64,000 nt of DNA from Galactobacter sp052108535 (GTDB taxonomy: Bacteria; Actinomycetota; Actinomycetes; Actinomycetales; Micrococcaceae), in assembly GCA_052108535.1 (NCBI GenBank), contig JBQDZM010000011.1, positions 12,904-76,903 of the forward strand, read 5' to 3'. The first letter of the stretch is position 1, and each line of letters begins with the position of its first letter. A program made the translations under genes and the position numbers. This document shows positions 15,961 through 24,712 of the stretch, one piece after another. The notes beneath the pieces are model-generated. The model was not told the origin of the DNA, did not search any database, and saw only the letters and a program-made list of their open reading frames with translations.

Positions 15961-17847
15961 ATGTGTGGAATTGTCGGATATGCCGGTCTGCCGGCTGCCC
16001 AGGGGGGCCACGAGGCCCTCGACGTGATCATGGAGGGCCTGCGCAGGCTCGAATACCGCGGATATGACTCCGCTGGTGTAGCCGTGGTGCCCACCGACCA
16101 GGTCGGAGCGCCTGGTATCGAGTGGCGTAAGAAGGCAGGCAAGCTCTCCAACCTTGCAGCAGAGATCGAGGCGAACCCTCTGCCGCAGGCCTCGACCGGT
16201 ATCGGCCACACGCGTTGGGCCACCCACGGTGGGCCAACCGATGTGAATGCGCACCCGCACGTGGTGGCAGACGGCCGCCTCGCGGTGATCCACAACGGCA
16301 TCATCGAAAACTTCGCCCCGTTGAAGGCCGCGCTGACGGCCAAGGGACACACCTTCCTCTCCGAGACTGATACCGAGGTCGCCGCGACCCTGCTTGGCGA
16401 CGTCTACGAGTCCGAGGCAGAGCAGGATCTGACCCGGGCCCTGCAGCTGACCTCGTCCCGGCTCGAGGGTGCCTTCACGTTGCTCGCAGTGCACGTGGAC
16501 CACCCCGGCGTCGTCGTGGCCTCCCGGCGTAATTCCCCGCTGGTGGTTGGACTCGGTGACGGCGAGAACTTCCTGGGTTCCGACGTCTCCGGATTCATCG
16601 ACTACACCCGCCGCGCCGTGGAACTGGAACAGGACCAGGTCGTCACGATCACCCCCGTCAGCTACGCGGTCACCGATTTCGACGGGAACCCTGCCCAGGG
16701 CAAGGAATTCACCGTGGACTGGGACGCAGCCGCAGCAGAAAAGGGCGGCTACCCCTCCTTCATGGTCAAGGAGATCCACGACCAGCCGCAGGCCGTGGCG
16801 GAGACCCTGCTTGGCCGTATCGGCACGGACGGCAAGCTGGTCCTCGACGAGCTGCGCATCGACCTCGACGAGCTCAAAGCCATTGACAAGATCATTGTGC
16901 TGGCCTGTGGCACGTCGGCCTATGCGGCCCACGTCGCCAAGTACGCGATCGAGCATTGGTGCCGCATCCCGGTGGAGGTGGAACTCTCCCATGAGTTCCG
17001 TTACCGGGACCCGATCGTCAACCCGAACACCCTGGTCGTCACGATCTCCCAGTCCGGCGAGACCATGGACACCCTGATGGCCATGCGTTACGCCAAGGAG
17101 CAGGGCGCCCGCACGCTGTCGATCTGCAACTCCAACGGGTCCTCCATCCCGCGCGAATCCGACGCCGTGCTGTACACGCACGCAGGGCCGGAGATCGCGG
17201 TGGCCTCCACCAAGGCCTTCCTGGCGCAGATCGTCGCTGCGTACCTGTTGGGTCTGTATCTGGCGCAGCTGCGCGGCTCCCTCTACGCAGAGGAAATCAA
17301 GGACCTGCTCGCCGACCTGGCTGACATCCCCGCCAAGATCCAGGACGTCCTGGATCGGCAGGACGAGATCATCGACCTGGCGAGGTCCATGGCCAACGCC
17401 ACCTCCGTGCTCTTCCTGGGCCGTCACGTGGGTTACCCCGTGGCCCTCGAAGGCGCACTGAAGCTCAAGGAGATCGCCTACATCCATGCGGAGGGCTTCG
17501 CCGCAGGCGAGCTCAAGCACGGTCCCATCGCGCTGATCGAGGATGGCCAGCCGGTGTTCGTGGTGGTCCCCTCCCCGCGTGGTCGCCACTCCATGCACTC
17601 CAAGGTGGTCTCTAACATCCAGGAGGTTCGCGCCCGTGGCGCCAAGACCCTGGTGATCGCTGAAGAAGGAGACGAGGCCGTCAAGGACTTCGCGGAGTGG
17701 GTGTTCTACGTCCCGGAGACCAAGACCCTGCTGATGCCCCTGCTGACGGTCCTCCCGCTGCAGATCTTCGCCTGCGCGCTGGCCGAGGCCAAGGGCCTCA
17801 ACGTGGATCAGCCGCGGAACTTGGCGAAGTCCGTCACCGTGGAGTGA
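15961..17847 (+). CDS. glmS: Glutamine-fructose-6-phosphate aminotransferase (isomerising)
   Basis: 628-residue enzyme making glucosamine-6-P from fructose-6-P and Gln. The N-terminal Ntn amidotransferase starts MCGIVGYAG with Cys2 as nucleophile. EYRGYDSAG, HTRWATHGGPTDVNAHPH and HNGIIENF follow. Two SIS isomerase domains start near residues 300 and 470 (ACGTSAYAAHVAKY, SQSGETMDT, LGRHVGYPVALEGALKLKEIAYIHAEGFAAGELKHGPIALI). It ends DQPRNLAKSVTVE as expected. No glmS ribozyme is seen upstream. Confidence 0.97.
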   Translation: MCGIVGYAGLPAAQGGHEALDVIMEGLRRLEYRGYDSAGVAVVPTDQVGAPGIEWRKKAGKLSNLAAEIEANPLPQASTGIGHTRWATHGGPTDVNAHPHVVADGRLAVIHNGIIENFAPLKAALTAKGHTFLSETDTEVAATLLGDVYESEAEQDLTRALQLTSSRLEGAFTLLAVHVDHPGVVVASRRNSPLVVGLGDGENFLGSDVSGFIDYTRRAVELEQDQVVTITPVSYAVTDFDGNPAQGKEFTVDWDAAAAEKGGYPSFMVKEIHDQPQAVAETLLGRIGTDGKLVLDELRIDLDELKAIDKIIVLACGTSAYAAHVAKYAIEHWCRIPVEVELSHEFRYRDPIVNPNTLVVTISQSGETMDTLMAMRYAKEQGARTLSICNSNGSSIPRESDAVLYTHAGPEIAVASTKAFLAQIVAAYLLGLYLAQLRGSLYAEEIKDLLADLADIPAKIQDVLDRQDEIIDLARSMANATSVLFLGRHVGYPVALEGALKLKEIAYIHAEGFAAGELKHGPIALIEDGQPVFVVVPSPRGRHSMHSKVVSNIQEVRARGAKTLVIAEEGDEAVKDFAEWVFYVPETKTLLMPLLTVLPLQIFACALAEAKGLNVDQPRNLAKSVTVE

Positions 17848-17882
17848 CGACGGCCCGCGGCCTTGGCCGCGGGAACCCGCGA

Positions 17883-17937
17883 CAATGCCCGACGGGGCCG
17901 TACCCACTTTCGTTGGGTACGGCCCCGTCGGGCATTG
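17883..17937. terminator. Bidirectional terminator between glmS and galU
   Basis: Perfect 24-bp inverted repeat (17883-17906, 17914-17937), 7-base loop, between convergent genes. Confidence 0.8.
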
Positions 17938-17949
17938 ATGAAGTTCCGT

Positions 17950-18858
17950 CTACTCCCAGGTGGGGGCGTTGGGGACGTAGTCCCGCAGCCACGCGGTCAG
18001 GTCAGGTCCCAGGTCCTTGCGCTCGGCGGCGAGCTGGATGACGGCCTTTATGTAGGAGAGCTTGTCTCCGGTATCGAAGCGGCGGCCGCGGAAGACCACG
18101 GCAGTGACGCCGCCACCGTCGGCCGGGTCCATGGTGGCCAGCTCGAGCAGGGCGTCCGTCAGCTGGATCTCGTTGCCGCGGCCAGGCTCGGTGTGTTCCA
18201 GGACGTCGAACACGGCCGGGTGGAGGACGTAGCGGCCGATCACGGCGAGGTCAGACGGGGCCTCCTCGGGGGAGGGCTTCTCCACCATGGTGTTGACCTT
18301 GACATAATCCTCGCCCGGGATCTCGGTGACGTCTGCGCAACCGTAGGCGGAGATCTGAGAATGGGGGACCTCCATCAGCGCGATGACGGAGCCGCCGACT
18401 CGTTCCTGAACGTCCACCATGCGCTTGAGGAGATCGTCCTGCTCATGGATGAGGTCATCGCCCAACAGGACGGCGAAGGCGTCGTCGCCGACGTGGGCGC
18501 GGGCACGGAGAACGGCGTGCCCCAGGCCGCGGGGATCGCCCTGCCTGATGTAGTGGATGTCGCCCAGATTGGTGGCGTGTTGGACAGCCTTCAATTTGGT
18601 GGTGTCGCCCTTGTCTCGCAGCTGGGCCTCGAGATTGGGGATCCGGTCGAAATGGTCCTCGAGGGCGCGCTTGGAGCGGCCGGTCACCATGAGCAGGTCA
18701 TCCAACCCGGAACGGACGGCTTCCTCCACGACGTACTGGATCGCGGGGATGTCGACGACCGGGAGCATCTCCTTGGGCATGGCCTTGGTGGCGGGGAGGA
18801 AACGCGTGCCAAGACCTGCCACCGGGAAGACGGCTTTCTTCACTTTGGAGTTCGTCAT
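17950..18858 (-). CDS. galU: UTP-glucose-1-phosphate uridylyltransferase
   Basis: 302 residues from ATG 18858. It makes UDP-glucose for glycans. KKAVFPVAGLGTRFLPATKAMPKEMLPVVD is the nucleotidyltransferase signature, followed by IQYVVEEAV, LGDDLIHEQDDLL and VVFRGRRFDTGDK. An earlier in-frame ATG at 18909 lacks family sequence. No Shine-Dalgarno is seen before 18858, so it may be translated from a leaderless transcript. Confidence 0.95.
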   Translation of the reverse strand: MTNSKVKKAVFPVAGLGTRFLPATKAMPKEMLPVVDIPAIQYVVEEAVRSGLDDLLMVTGRSKRALEDHFDRIPNLEAQLRDKGDTTKLKAVQHATNLGDIHYIRQGDPRGLGHAVLRARAHVGDDAFAVLLGDDLIHEQDDLLKRMVDVQERVGGSVIALMEVPHSQISAYGCADVTEIPGEDYVKVNTMVEKPSPEEAPSDLAVIGRYVLHPAVFDVLEHTEPGRGNEIQLTDALLELATMDPADGGGVTAVVFRGRRFDTGDKLSYIKAVIQLAAERKDLGPDLTAWLRDYVPNAPTWE

Positions 18859-18974
18859 GAGGATATTCAAACATCTTCGTCTGTCAGCACGGTGAACGAA
18901 GGGAAACAAGCGGCTCCAGGTTGCGCGCTGAGGTGGCCTCGGTGACGAGTTCTCTCCGCGCTAGGCTGGTTGAC

Positions 18975-19367
18975 GTGATCGTGGGAATCGGAGTGGACGT
19001 GGCCTCCTTGAGCAGGTTTGAGCGGAGGCTCACTCGGGTGCCGGCTTTGCGGGAGCGACTGTTCACCCCGGCCGAGCGAGAACTGCCGCTGCGTTCGCTC
19101 GCGGTGCGGTTCGCCGCAAAGGAAGCGGTGGCCAAGGCGTTGGGGGCGCCGGGGGACCTGCGTTGGCAGGATTGCGAGGTGCTCCGGGAGGAATCCGGTG
19201 CACCTCGACTGATCCTGACCGGTACCGTGGCGGCGCGAGCGGCCGCCGTGGGTGCGGCACGGTGGCACGTGAGCCTCTCCCACGACGGTGACTCGGCCAT
19301 CGCCTTCGTGGTGGCCGAATCCGGTGATGAACCGACAACTTCCACGGACGGGGGGCGAGACCGATGA
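18975..19367 (+). CDS. acpS: Holo-[acyl-carrier-protein] synthase
   Basis: 130 residues from GTG 18975. It transfers 4'-phosphopantetheine from CoA to ACP. IVGIGVDVASLSRFERR with the Mg-binding Asp, FAAKEAVAKALGAP with the catalytic Glu-Lys, and WHVSLSHDGDSAIAFVV are hallmarks. The frame extends to 18921, but family alignment favours 18975. The stop overlaps nnrD (ATGA). Confidence 0.93.
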   Translation: MIVGIGVDVASLSRFERRLTRVPALRERLFTPAERELPLRSLAVRFAAKEAVAKALGAPGDLRWQDCEVLREESGAPRLILTGTVAARAAAVGAARWHVSLSHDGDSAIAFVVAESGDEPTTSTDGGRDR

Positions 19368-20977
19368 GAGCCGTCTGGCCCGGCTCCTCGGTAAGGAATG
19401 CGGAACGAACCGCGGTGTCGGCTGCGGCCGCCGCGGGAGACCCGGACCGGTACATGAGGTGGGCCGCCCACGGCCTCGCCACAGCCGTGCTGCGGCACCT
19501 GACCACGGGGGACACGCCCCCTACCGTCACGGCGGCGGGTGAGAACCACGGCAGGCGTCTCAACGCTGCAGGCATCGGCGTTGCGGGTGCTCGCATCGTG
19601 ATCCTGGTCGGCCCGGGCGGTAACGGTGGGGACGGACTCTTCGCGGGGGCCCACTTGGCGGCGCGTGGAGCGGCCGTGACCGCCGTCCCGGTTGCGTCGC
19701 GCGTGCACCAACGCGGGTCGTTAGCCTTCACGGCGGCAGGCGGACGGATACACACGCTGGGTTCACCGGTTGCCCGCCGAGCCGTGACTGGTGCGGACGT
19801 GGTGATCGACGCTGGCTTCGGGACGGGTGCGCGCGGAGGGCTGCCCGCGGAACTCGCGGAGTACTGGCCCCACGCGGCATGGGTCGTGGCGGCCGACGCG
19901 CCCTCTGGGTTGGACACCGACACCGGGGAGGTGCTCGGGGACGGCTTCACACCCACCGCGGATACCACCATCACCTTCGGCGCACTCAAGACCGGCCTGT
20001 TCCTGGGACAGGGACGCGCACGGGCCGGCGCGGTCACCGAGGTCGCGATCCCGGGATTACTGGACCCGGAGGTTCTGGGACGGCTGGATTTCACGATCCT
20101 GGACGAGCACGACGCCTTCGACAGCGTGCTGTCAGCGACGCCGAACGACCATAAGTACTCCCGAGGGGTGCTTGGTCTGCTGGCTGGTTCCCCCGCCTAC
20201 CCCGGAGCCGCGATCCTGGCGGCGCACGCCGCACTGGCCACAGGTGTCGGAATGCTCACCTCCTTCTCCCGTTCCACGGCGGCGACGCAACTCGCCGCCG
20301 CAGTCCCGGAGGCCGTGGTTCTTGACCGAAGCGCGCAGCCGGACGCTGCATCGTCGTCGCCGCAGGCCGCCAAGGTGTCCGCCTGGCTGCTGGGGCCCGG
20401 CCTCGGCGACGCCTCGGAGGATCTCGACGCCGCGACGGCGCTGCTCACCGGGCCAGGGGCGGCGGAGACGCCTCAGGTCGTGGACGCCTCCGCGCTCGCC
20501 GTCGTCCCACCGTCCTCGGCCGGGACGCGAGCATGGATCCTGACACCGCATGCCGGGGAACTGCGCGCACTGAGCTCCCGACTCGGGCTGGACCAGATCG
20601 ATCCAGTCCGGGACCCGCTTGGCGCGGTCACCAGCGCCGCCGCAGCCCTGCGCTGCGTGGTGTTGTTGAAGGGACCGACCACGCTGATCGCGACCCCGGA
20701 TGGGACCACGTTTGCGGCCTGTTCCGGTGGCCCAGAACTGGCGGTCGCCGGTGCCGGTGACACCCTCGCGGGGATCCTCGGCGCCCTCGTCGCGACCCAT
20801 GCGTCACGGCTGCGGGGCACCGACAGCATCCTGTCGCAGCGGGACCTGGCCCGACTCGCAGCCTCCGCGGCCGTCCTGCATGGGCTCGCCGGGCGCCGGG
20901 CCATGCGCCATGGCGACCGGGGGGCGCGGCCGCTGGCCTCGGCTTTGGCTTCGATCCTGGCGGGCGGACCGCGCTGA
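19364..20977 (+). CDS. nnrD: Bifunctional NAD(P)H-hydrate epimerase / dehydratase
   Basis: 537 residues repairing hydrated NAD(P)H. The N-terminal YjeF_N epimerase (about 1-215) contains VGPGGNGGDGLFAGAHLAARG and DAGFGTGARGG. The C-terminal carbohydrate-kinase-like dehydratase (about 240-535) contains GSPAYPGAAILAAHAAL, GPGLG, TPHAGELRAL, KGPTTLIATPDG and the catalytic AGAGDTLAGILGAL. A full-length fusion, as is common. Coupled to acpS by a 4-base overlap. Confidence 0.93.
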   Translation: MRAVWPGSSVRNAERTAVSAAAAAGDPDRYMRWAAHGLATAVLRHLTTGDTPPTVTAAGENHGRRLNAAGIGVAGARIVILVGPGGNGGDGLFAGAHLAARGAAVTAVPVASRVHQRGSLAFTAAGGRIHTLGSPVARRAVTGADVVIDAGFGTGARGGLPAELAEYWPHAAWVVAADAPSGLDTDTGEVLGDGFTPTADTTITFGALKTGLFLGQGRARAGAVTEVAIPGLLDPEVLGRLDFTILDEHDAFDSVLSATPNDHKYSRGVLGLLAGSPAYPGAAILAAHAALATGVGMLTSFSRSTAATQLAAAVPEAVVLDRSAQPDAASSSPQAAKVSAWLLGPGLGDASEDLDAATALLTGPGAAETPQVVDASALAVVPPSSAGTRAWILTPHAGELRALSSRLGLDQIDPVRDPLGAVTSAAAALRCVVLLKGPTTLIATPDGTTFAACSGGPELAVAGAGDTLAGILGALVATHASRLRGTDSILSQRDLARLAASAAVLHGLAGRRAMRHGDRGARPLASALASILAGGPR

Positions 20978-21119
20978 GGCTTGGCCCAGTCCGAACCCGC
21001 CGCGGCAGTCGCAGGGCGGGGACCAGGCCCGACGGCGGTGCCGTCCGTGGCAGAATCGAAGTCCGTCCCGGGACCCGGGACCGCTCGAGACAGCTCGACC
21101 TGAAGGAGTGGATCCATCC

Positions 21120-23462
21120 GTGGCCATCACGTCCGGGGCAGGAAAGGCCTTCGACTTCGCCAAGGGCAACCTGGAGAAGCTGATCCGGATCCCGTTCTAC
21201 GGGCTCGGTGCAGTGGCGGCCAAGCTGGTGCCGCGCTCGCCTCGGCAGTGGGTCTTCGGCTCCGGAGCCGGTGTGGGGCAGGGGGCCCTGGAGCTGTGGC
21301 GGGAGGTCGGCATCCGTGACCGACAAGCGCGGTCCACGTGGCTGACCCACTCGGAGCAGGAAGCCCACGACGCGGCCGCGCTGGGCCTGAGCAGCGTCCC
21401 GGCGCAGTCGTGGCGAGGTTTCGTCAGGACGCTGAGGGCCGGGAATGTCGTCATCACTCACGGTTTCGGCGACGTGAATCGTTACGCATCGTCCGGGGCC
21501 TTCGTGGTGCAGCTGTGGCACGGCGTCCCGCTGAAGCTCATCCAACTGGATTCGCCCGCCACCTTGAACCTTGGGCGTCGCGTTCCCGGTTTCGTGACCC
21601 GGTCGCTGCGTTCGGCCTATCGGCGTGCATCGCGCCGGATCGGTCTGTTCCCGGTGCCGTCCGCCCTGGTTGCGCAACGGGTTCGCACGGCGTTCGGGTT
21701 ACCGTCCGCGAGTGTGGTGGTCACGGGTGATCCCCGTGACGAGGTGCTTCTGCGCGGGACCGCGTCCTCGCGCCGTGCAGACGCCCTCGATCTGCTCTCG
21801 GCGGCCGGAATGGACTGCACTCGGCAGGGAGTTCGTTTGGTGCTGATGGCTCCCACCTGGCGAGATGGGGAAGAGGATCCCAGCGTCCCGACTGAGGCGG
21901 AGGCCGATGCCCTGCAGTCGTTGGCGGCGGACTTGGACCTGCTCCTGGTGTTCCGGCCCCACCCGCTGGGGCGGGGCGCCTATGAGGCGGCAGTCGCCGG
22001 CCACGACAGGCTGGTCATGGCGGGGACGGCGCGGTTGCCGGATGTGAACCAGGTGCTGGCCGCCTTCGACGTCCTCATCACGGACTACTCGTCGGTCGCC
22101 ACGGAATTCTCGCTCACGGGCGGGCACCTGCTTTTCCTGGCCCCGGATCTGGAACATTACGAGGGCAGCCGGGGCCTCTACGAGCCCTATGTGGCGACGG
22201 TGGGGGAGTACTCCACGGACTGGACGCAGCTGGGTGAGCGCCTGCGGCGCCTTTTGTCAGATGAGGCGGAGGCGGCGCGATCCCGCGCCCGCACCGTCGC
22301 GCTCAGGCAGCGCTTCTACGACGTTCTGTCCCCCGGCGCTCCGGGGCGAGTGTACGACGCCGTGTGTGCGGGCAGGACAGGGGCCGAGACGACGGCTGCC
22401 GCGCATCAGGTGGTGTTCTTCGAGAGCTTCTATGGCACGCGCGCCAACGATAACCCGGCGGGGATCGACGCGGCTCTGGCCCGTGAGCGACCGGAGACGG
22501 TGCGCTACTGGAGTGTGGCCTCCGACGATGTCGAGGTGCCACCGGGGGCGATTGCGGTCCGTGAGGGGAGCGAGGACTGGAAGCGCGCGAGGCGGGCCGC
22601 CGATCTGTTTGTCGTCAACGACTGGCTGCGGACGCCCGTCCCCGACCGGGGGAGGCAACCCGTGATTCAGACCTGGCACGGTACCCCGTTGAAGAACCTG
22701 GCGTTGGCGCGGCCCGGCGTGAGCCTGCGAACCAAGCTGGCCAGCCTGCGGCAATCGCGGCGGTGGCAGGTGTTGTTGACGCAGAACGCGTATTCGACCC
22801 GGAGGCTGGCGGGCGACTACGGGTACAAGGGAGCCGTCTGGGAGTCGGGTTACCCGCGCAACGATGCCCTGGCCACGGGGGACAGGGAAGCGGCCCGCGC
22901 CTCGCTGAGCGAACTCGGGGTGGCTCCGGGCACGCGGGTGGTGCTGTATGCGCCCACCTGGCGCGACGACGGCCGGATCGTGCTGGACGGCGACGGTCTG
23001 CGGGAACTGCGTCGGCGGCTGGGGGAGGACACCCTCATCCTGGTCAGAGCCCACTCGCGGGTGCCCGGAGGACTGGGTAGCGGTGGTGTGGGCGTCGTGG
23101 ACGTCTCCACCCGCAACGATCTGGATACCTTGCTGCTGGCCGCAGACGTGGTCGTGACCGACTACTCCTCGCTCATGTTCGACGCCGCGGTGACCGGAGT
23201 ACCGCTGATCTTCCACGTCCCGGACCTGGCCCGCTACCGCGACGAGGACCGCGGCTTCGGCTTTGATCTGGCTGCGGAGGCACCGGGACCGCTGACCACC
23301 ACGTCGGACGAACTCGTCGAGGCGATCCAGGACGCCCGCCGGGGCAACCCGGACCATGCCGAGGCGTACTCGCGGTGGGTCGAAACGTACGTCCCCCTGG
23401 ACGACGGCGACGCCGGGGCCCGGGTGGTCAGTCGGCTCATCGCCGAAGGATTCCTGGTGTGA
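21120..23462 (+). CDS. Two-domain CDP-glycerol:polyglycerol phosphate glycerophosphotransferase-like protein
   Basis: 780 residues from GTG 21120 (GAAGGAG at 21102-21108). Two tandem TagF/TagB-type catalytic domains are visible. The first (about 110-400) has LWHGVPLKLI (His134), VTGDPRDEVL, MAPTWRDGEEDP, FRPHPL and LITDYSSVATEF. The second (about 430-780) has VFFESFYGTRANDNPAGI, TWHGTPLKNLA (His520), ESGYPRNDAL, LYAPTWRDDGR and VVTDYSSLMFDAAV. The family transfers glycerol-phosphate or similar units from CDP-alcohols to lipid-linked or wall glycans at the inner membrane face. Both copies keep the His of WHG and the TDYSS motif, so both may be active. Which polymer is made cannot be told. Ends 55 bases from a convergent GT2 gene, a local glycopolymer pair inserted between nnrD and alr. 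Confidence 0.82.
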   Translation: MAITSGAGKAFDFAKGNLEKLIRIPFYGLGAVAAKLVPRSPRQWVFGSGAGVGQGALELWREVGIRDRQARSTWLTHSEQEAHDAAALGLSSVPAQSWRGFVRTLRAGNVVITHGFGDVNRYASSGAFVVQLWHGVPLKLIQLDSPATLNLGRRVPGFVTRSLRSAYRRASRRIGLFPVPSALVAQRVRTAFGLPSASVVVTGDPRDEVLLRGTASSRRADALDLLSAAGMDCTRQGVRLVLMAPTWRDGEEDPSVPTEAEADALQSLAADLDLLLVFRPHPLGRGAYEAAVAGHDRLVMAGTARLPDVNQVLAAFDVLITDYSSVATEFSLTGGHLLFLAPDLEHYEGSRGLYEPYVATVGEYSTDWTQLGERLRRLLSDEAEAARSRARTVALRQRFYDVLSPGAPGRVYDAVCAGRTGAETTAAAHQVVFFESFYGTRANDNPAGIDAALARERPETVRYWSVASDDVEVPPGAIAVREGSEDWKRARRAADLFVVNDWLRTPVPDRGRQPVIQTWHGTPLKNLALARPGVSLRTKLASLRQSRRWQVLLTQNAYSTRRLAGDYGYKGAVWESGYPRNDALATGDREAARASLSELGVAPGTRVVLYAPTWRDDGRIVLDGDGLRELRRRLGEDTLILVRAHSRVPGGLGSGGVGVVDVSTRNDLDTLLLAADVVVTDYSSLMFDAAVTGVPLIFHVPDLARYRDEDRGFGFDLAAEAPGPLTTTSDELVEAIQDARRGNPDHAEAYSRWVETYVPLDDGDAGARVVSRLIAEGFLV

Positions 23463-23517
23463 GCAGACCAGTTTGAGGCGCCCCGTTGTGAGGCACCCCG
23501 TCCTTAGCGGCTCTTCA

Positions 23518-24669
23518 TCAGTGGCTTTTCACGCGGGAGGTGTCCACGGCGCCTTCAGCACCCTTGAGCAGGCCCTTGAGGAAGCCGAATCCCCAGCATC
23601 CGTGCATCGTGGCGAGGATCGGGGGGATCAAGGTCTTGACCCGCATGGGGTCCTCGCTCTGCCCAAACTCCTCCTGTGGCCGGGCCCGGACCCCCTGAAC
23701 GGCCACGAGCGCGGCATAGGCGGCCACGGGGACGTGGACTAGCCGGGAGAGCGCCCGTACCCGACGCGGCAGGATCCGTGTCACGTCCAACAAACCAACG
23801 ACGGCGGAAAGGCCGGTTCCGGCCACCAGTGCCGGCGGAGCGAAAAAGCGCAACGAGTTCGCGGCTCCATGACGCCGGACGAGTTCGCCGCGCCACGCTC
23901 CAGTGGCCTTGAACTGCCGTGCCATGTCTCCCCAGGAGGCGCGAGGCCAGTAGGTGACCACCAGGTTCGGATCGAACCACACGAGATGTCCGGCCCTCCG
24001 GATACGCAGGTTCAACTCCCAGTCCTCACCGCGAGCCAGCGCCTCGTCGAAGCCACCGACCTGCAGCAGGACGTCGCGCCGGAACACGCCTAAGTACGCG
24101 GACTCAGCCGGACCCGCCTCGCCATGACCGTGATAGGCGCCCCCGCCCAGCCCCAGCCTTGAGTTGTAGCCGTGGGCAATCGCCTGCTGCACGGGGGTTC
24201 TGCCCTGAGCCCGCATGATGCCGCCGACGTTGGCCGCACCGGTGTCGATCAAGGTCCTCACGGCAGCGGACGTGTATCCGGCCGAGAGTGAGGAATGCGC
24301 GTCCACCCGAATCACGACGGGATGGCTGGAAGCCTCGATGGCCAGGTTCAGGCCAACGGAAATGCTGCTGGCGGGATTGCGGACCAGGCGGACGCGGGGA
24401 TCGGAGAGGGCCAGGTCCTCTGCGATCAGGTCCGTACCGTCGTGGGAGGGCCCCAGGGCCAACACGACCTCTGCCTGGCCCGGGTAGTCTTGTTCCAGGA
24501 TGGAGGTGACGGCCTCATGGAGGTCACGTTCCTCGTTCAGGACCGGCATCACGTAACTCACGCCAGGCCACGAGTCGCCGCCCAGTTCACCGGACCAAGC
24601 CGACTCCGAATCCCTTCTCAGCGGTGCGACAGACGGAGGAACGGCTGACACACGGGAAGGTACGGACAT
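23518..24669 (-). CDS. Glycosyltransferase family 2 (ExoA-like)
   Basis: 383 residues from ATG 24669. The GT-A fold has VSYVMPVLNEERDLHEAVTSIL, LGPSHDGT, the DxD-like RVDAHSSL and GGFDEALARGEDWELNLRIRRAGH (ED acceptor-base motif). The C-terminal about 120 residues contain hydrophobic stretches (PPALVAGTGLSAVVGLLDV, PVAAYAALVAVQG) that may anchor it to the membrane, as in succinoglycan ExoA-type enzymes. Substrate unknown. Divergent from alr with a 43-base gap; convergent with the glycerophosphotransferase. Confidence 0.85.
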   Translation of the reverse strand: MSVPSRVSAVPPSVAPLRRDSESAWSGELGGDSWPGVSYVMPVLNEERDLHEAVTSILEQDYPGQAEVVLALGPSHDGTDLIAEDLALSDPRVRLVRNPASSISVGLNLAIEASSHPVVIRVDAHSSLSAGYTSAAVRTLIDTGAANVGGIMRAQGRTPVQQAIAHGYNSRLGLGGGAYHGHGEAGPAESAYLGVFRRDVLLQVGGFDEALARGEDWELNLRIRRAGHLVWFDPNLVVTYWPRASWGDMARQFKATGAWRGELVRRHGAANSLRFFAPPALVAGTGLSAVVGLLDVTRILPRRVRALSRLVHVPVAAYAALVAVQGVRARPQEEFGQSEDPMRVKTLIPPILATMHGCWGFGFLKGLLKGAEGAVDTSRVKSH

Positions 24670-24712
24670 GGTGACGATTGTGCCATGCAGCGCGAGACTA
24701 CACTGTGGTTGC

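Noticed and set aside
15864..16352. N-terminal extension of CoaA upstream of GTG 15863
   Set aside because: That part is antisense to glmS and carries no family sequence; the pantothenate kinase N-terminus fits GTG 15863.
15955..17907. 650-codon open frame opposite glmS
   Set aside because: It lies fully antisense to a well-conserved glmS; its residues (Val/Gly/His/Arg-rich) are a codon-bias shadow in GC-rich DNA.
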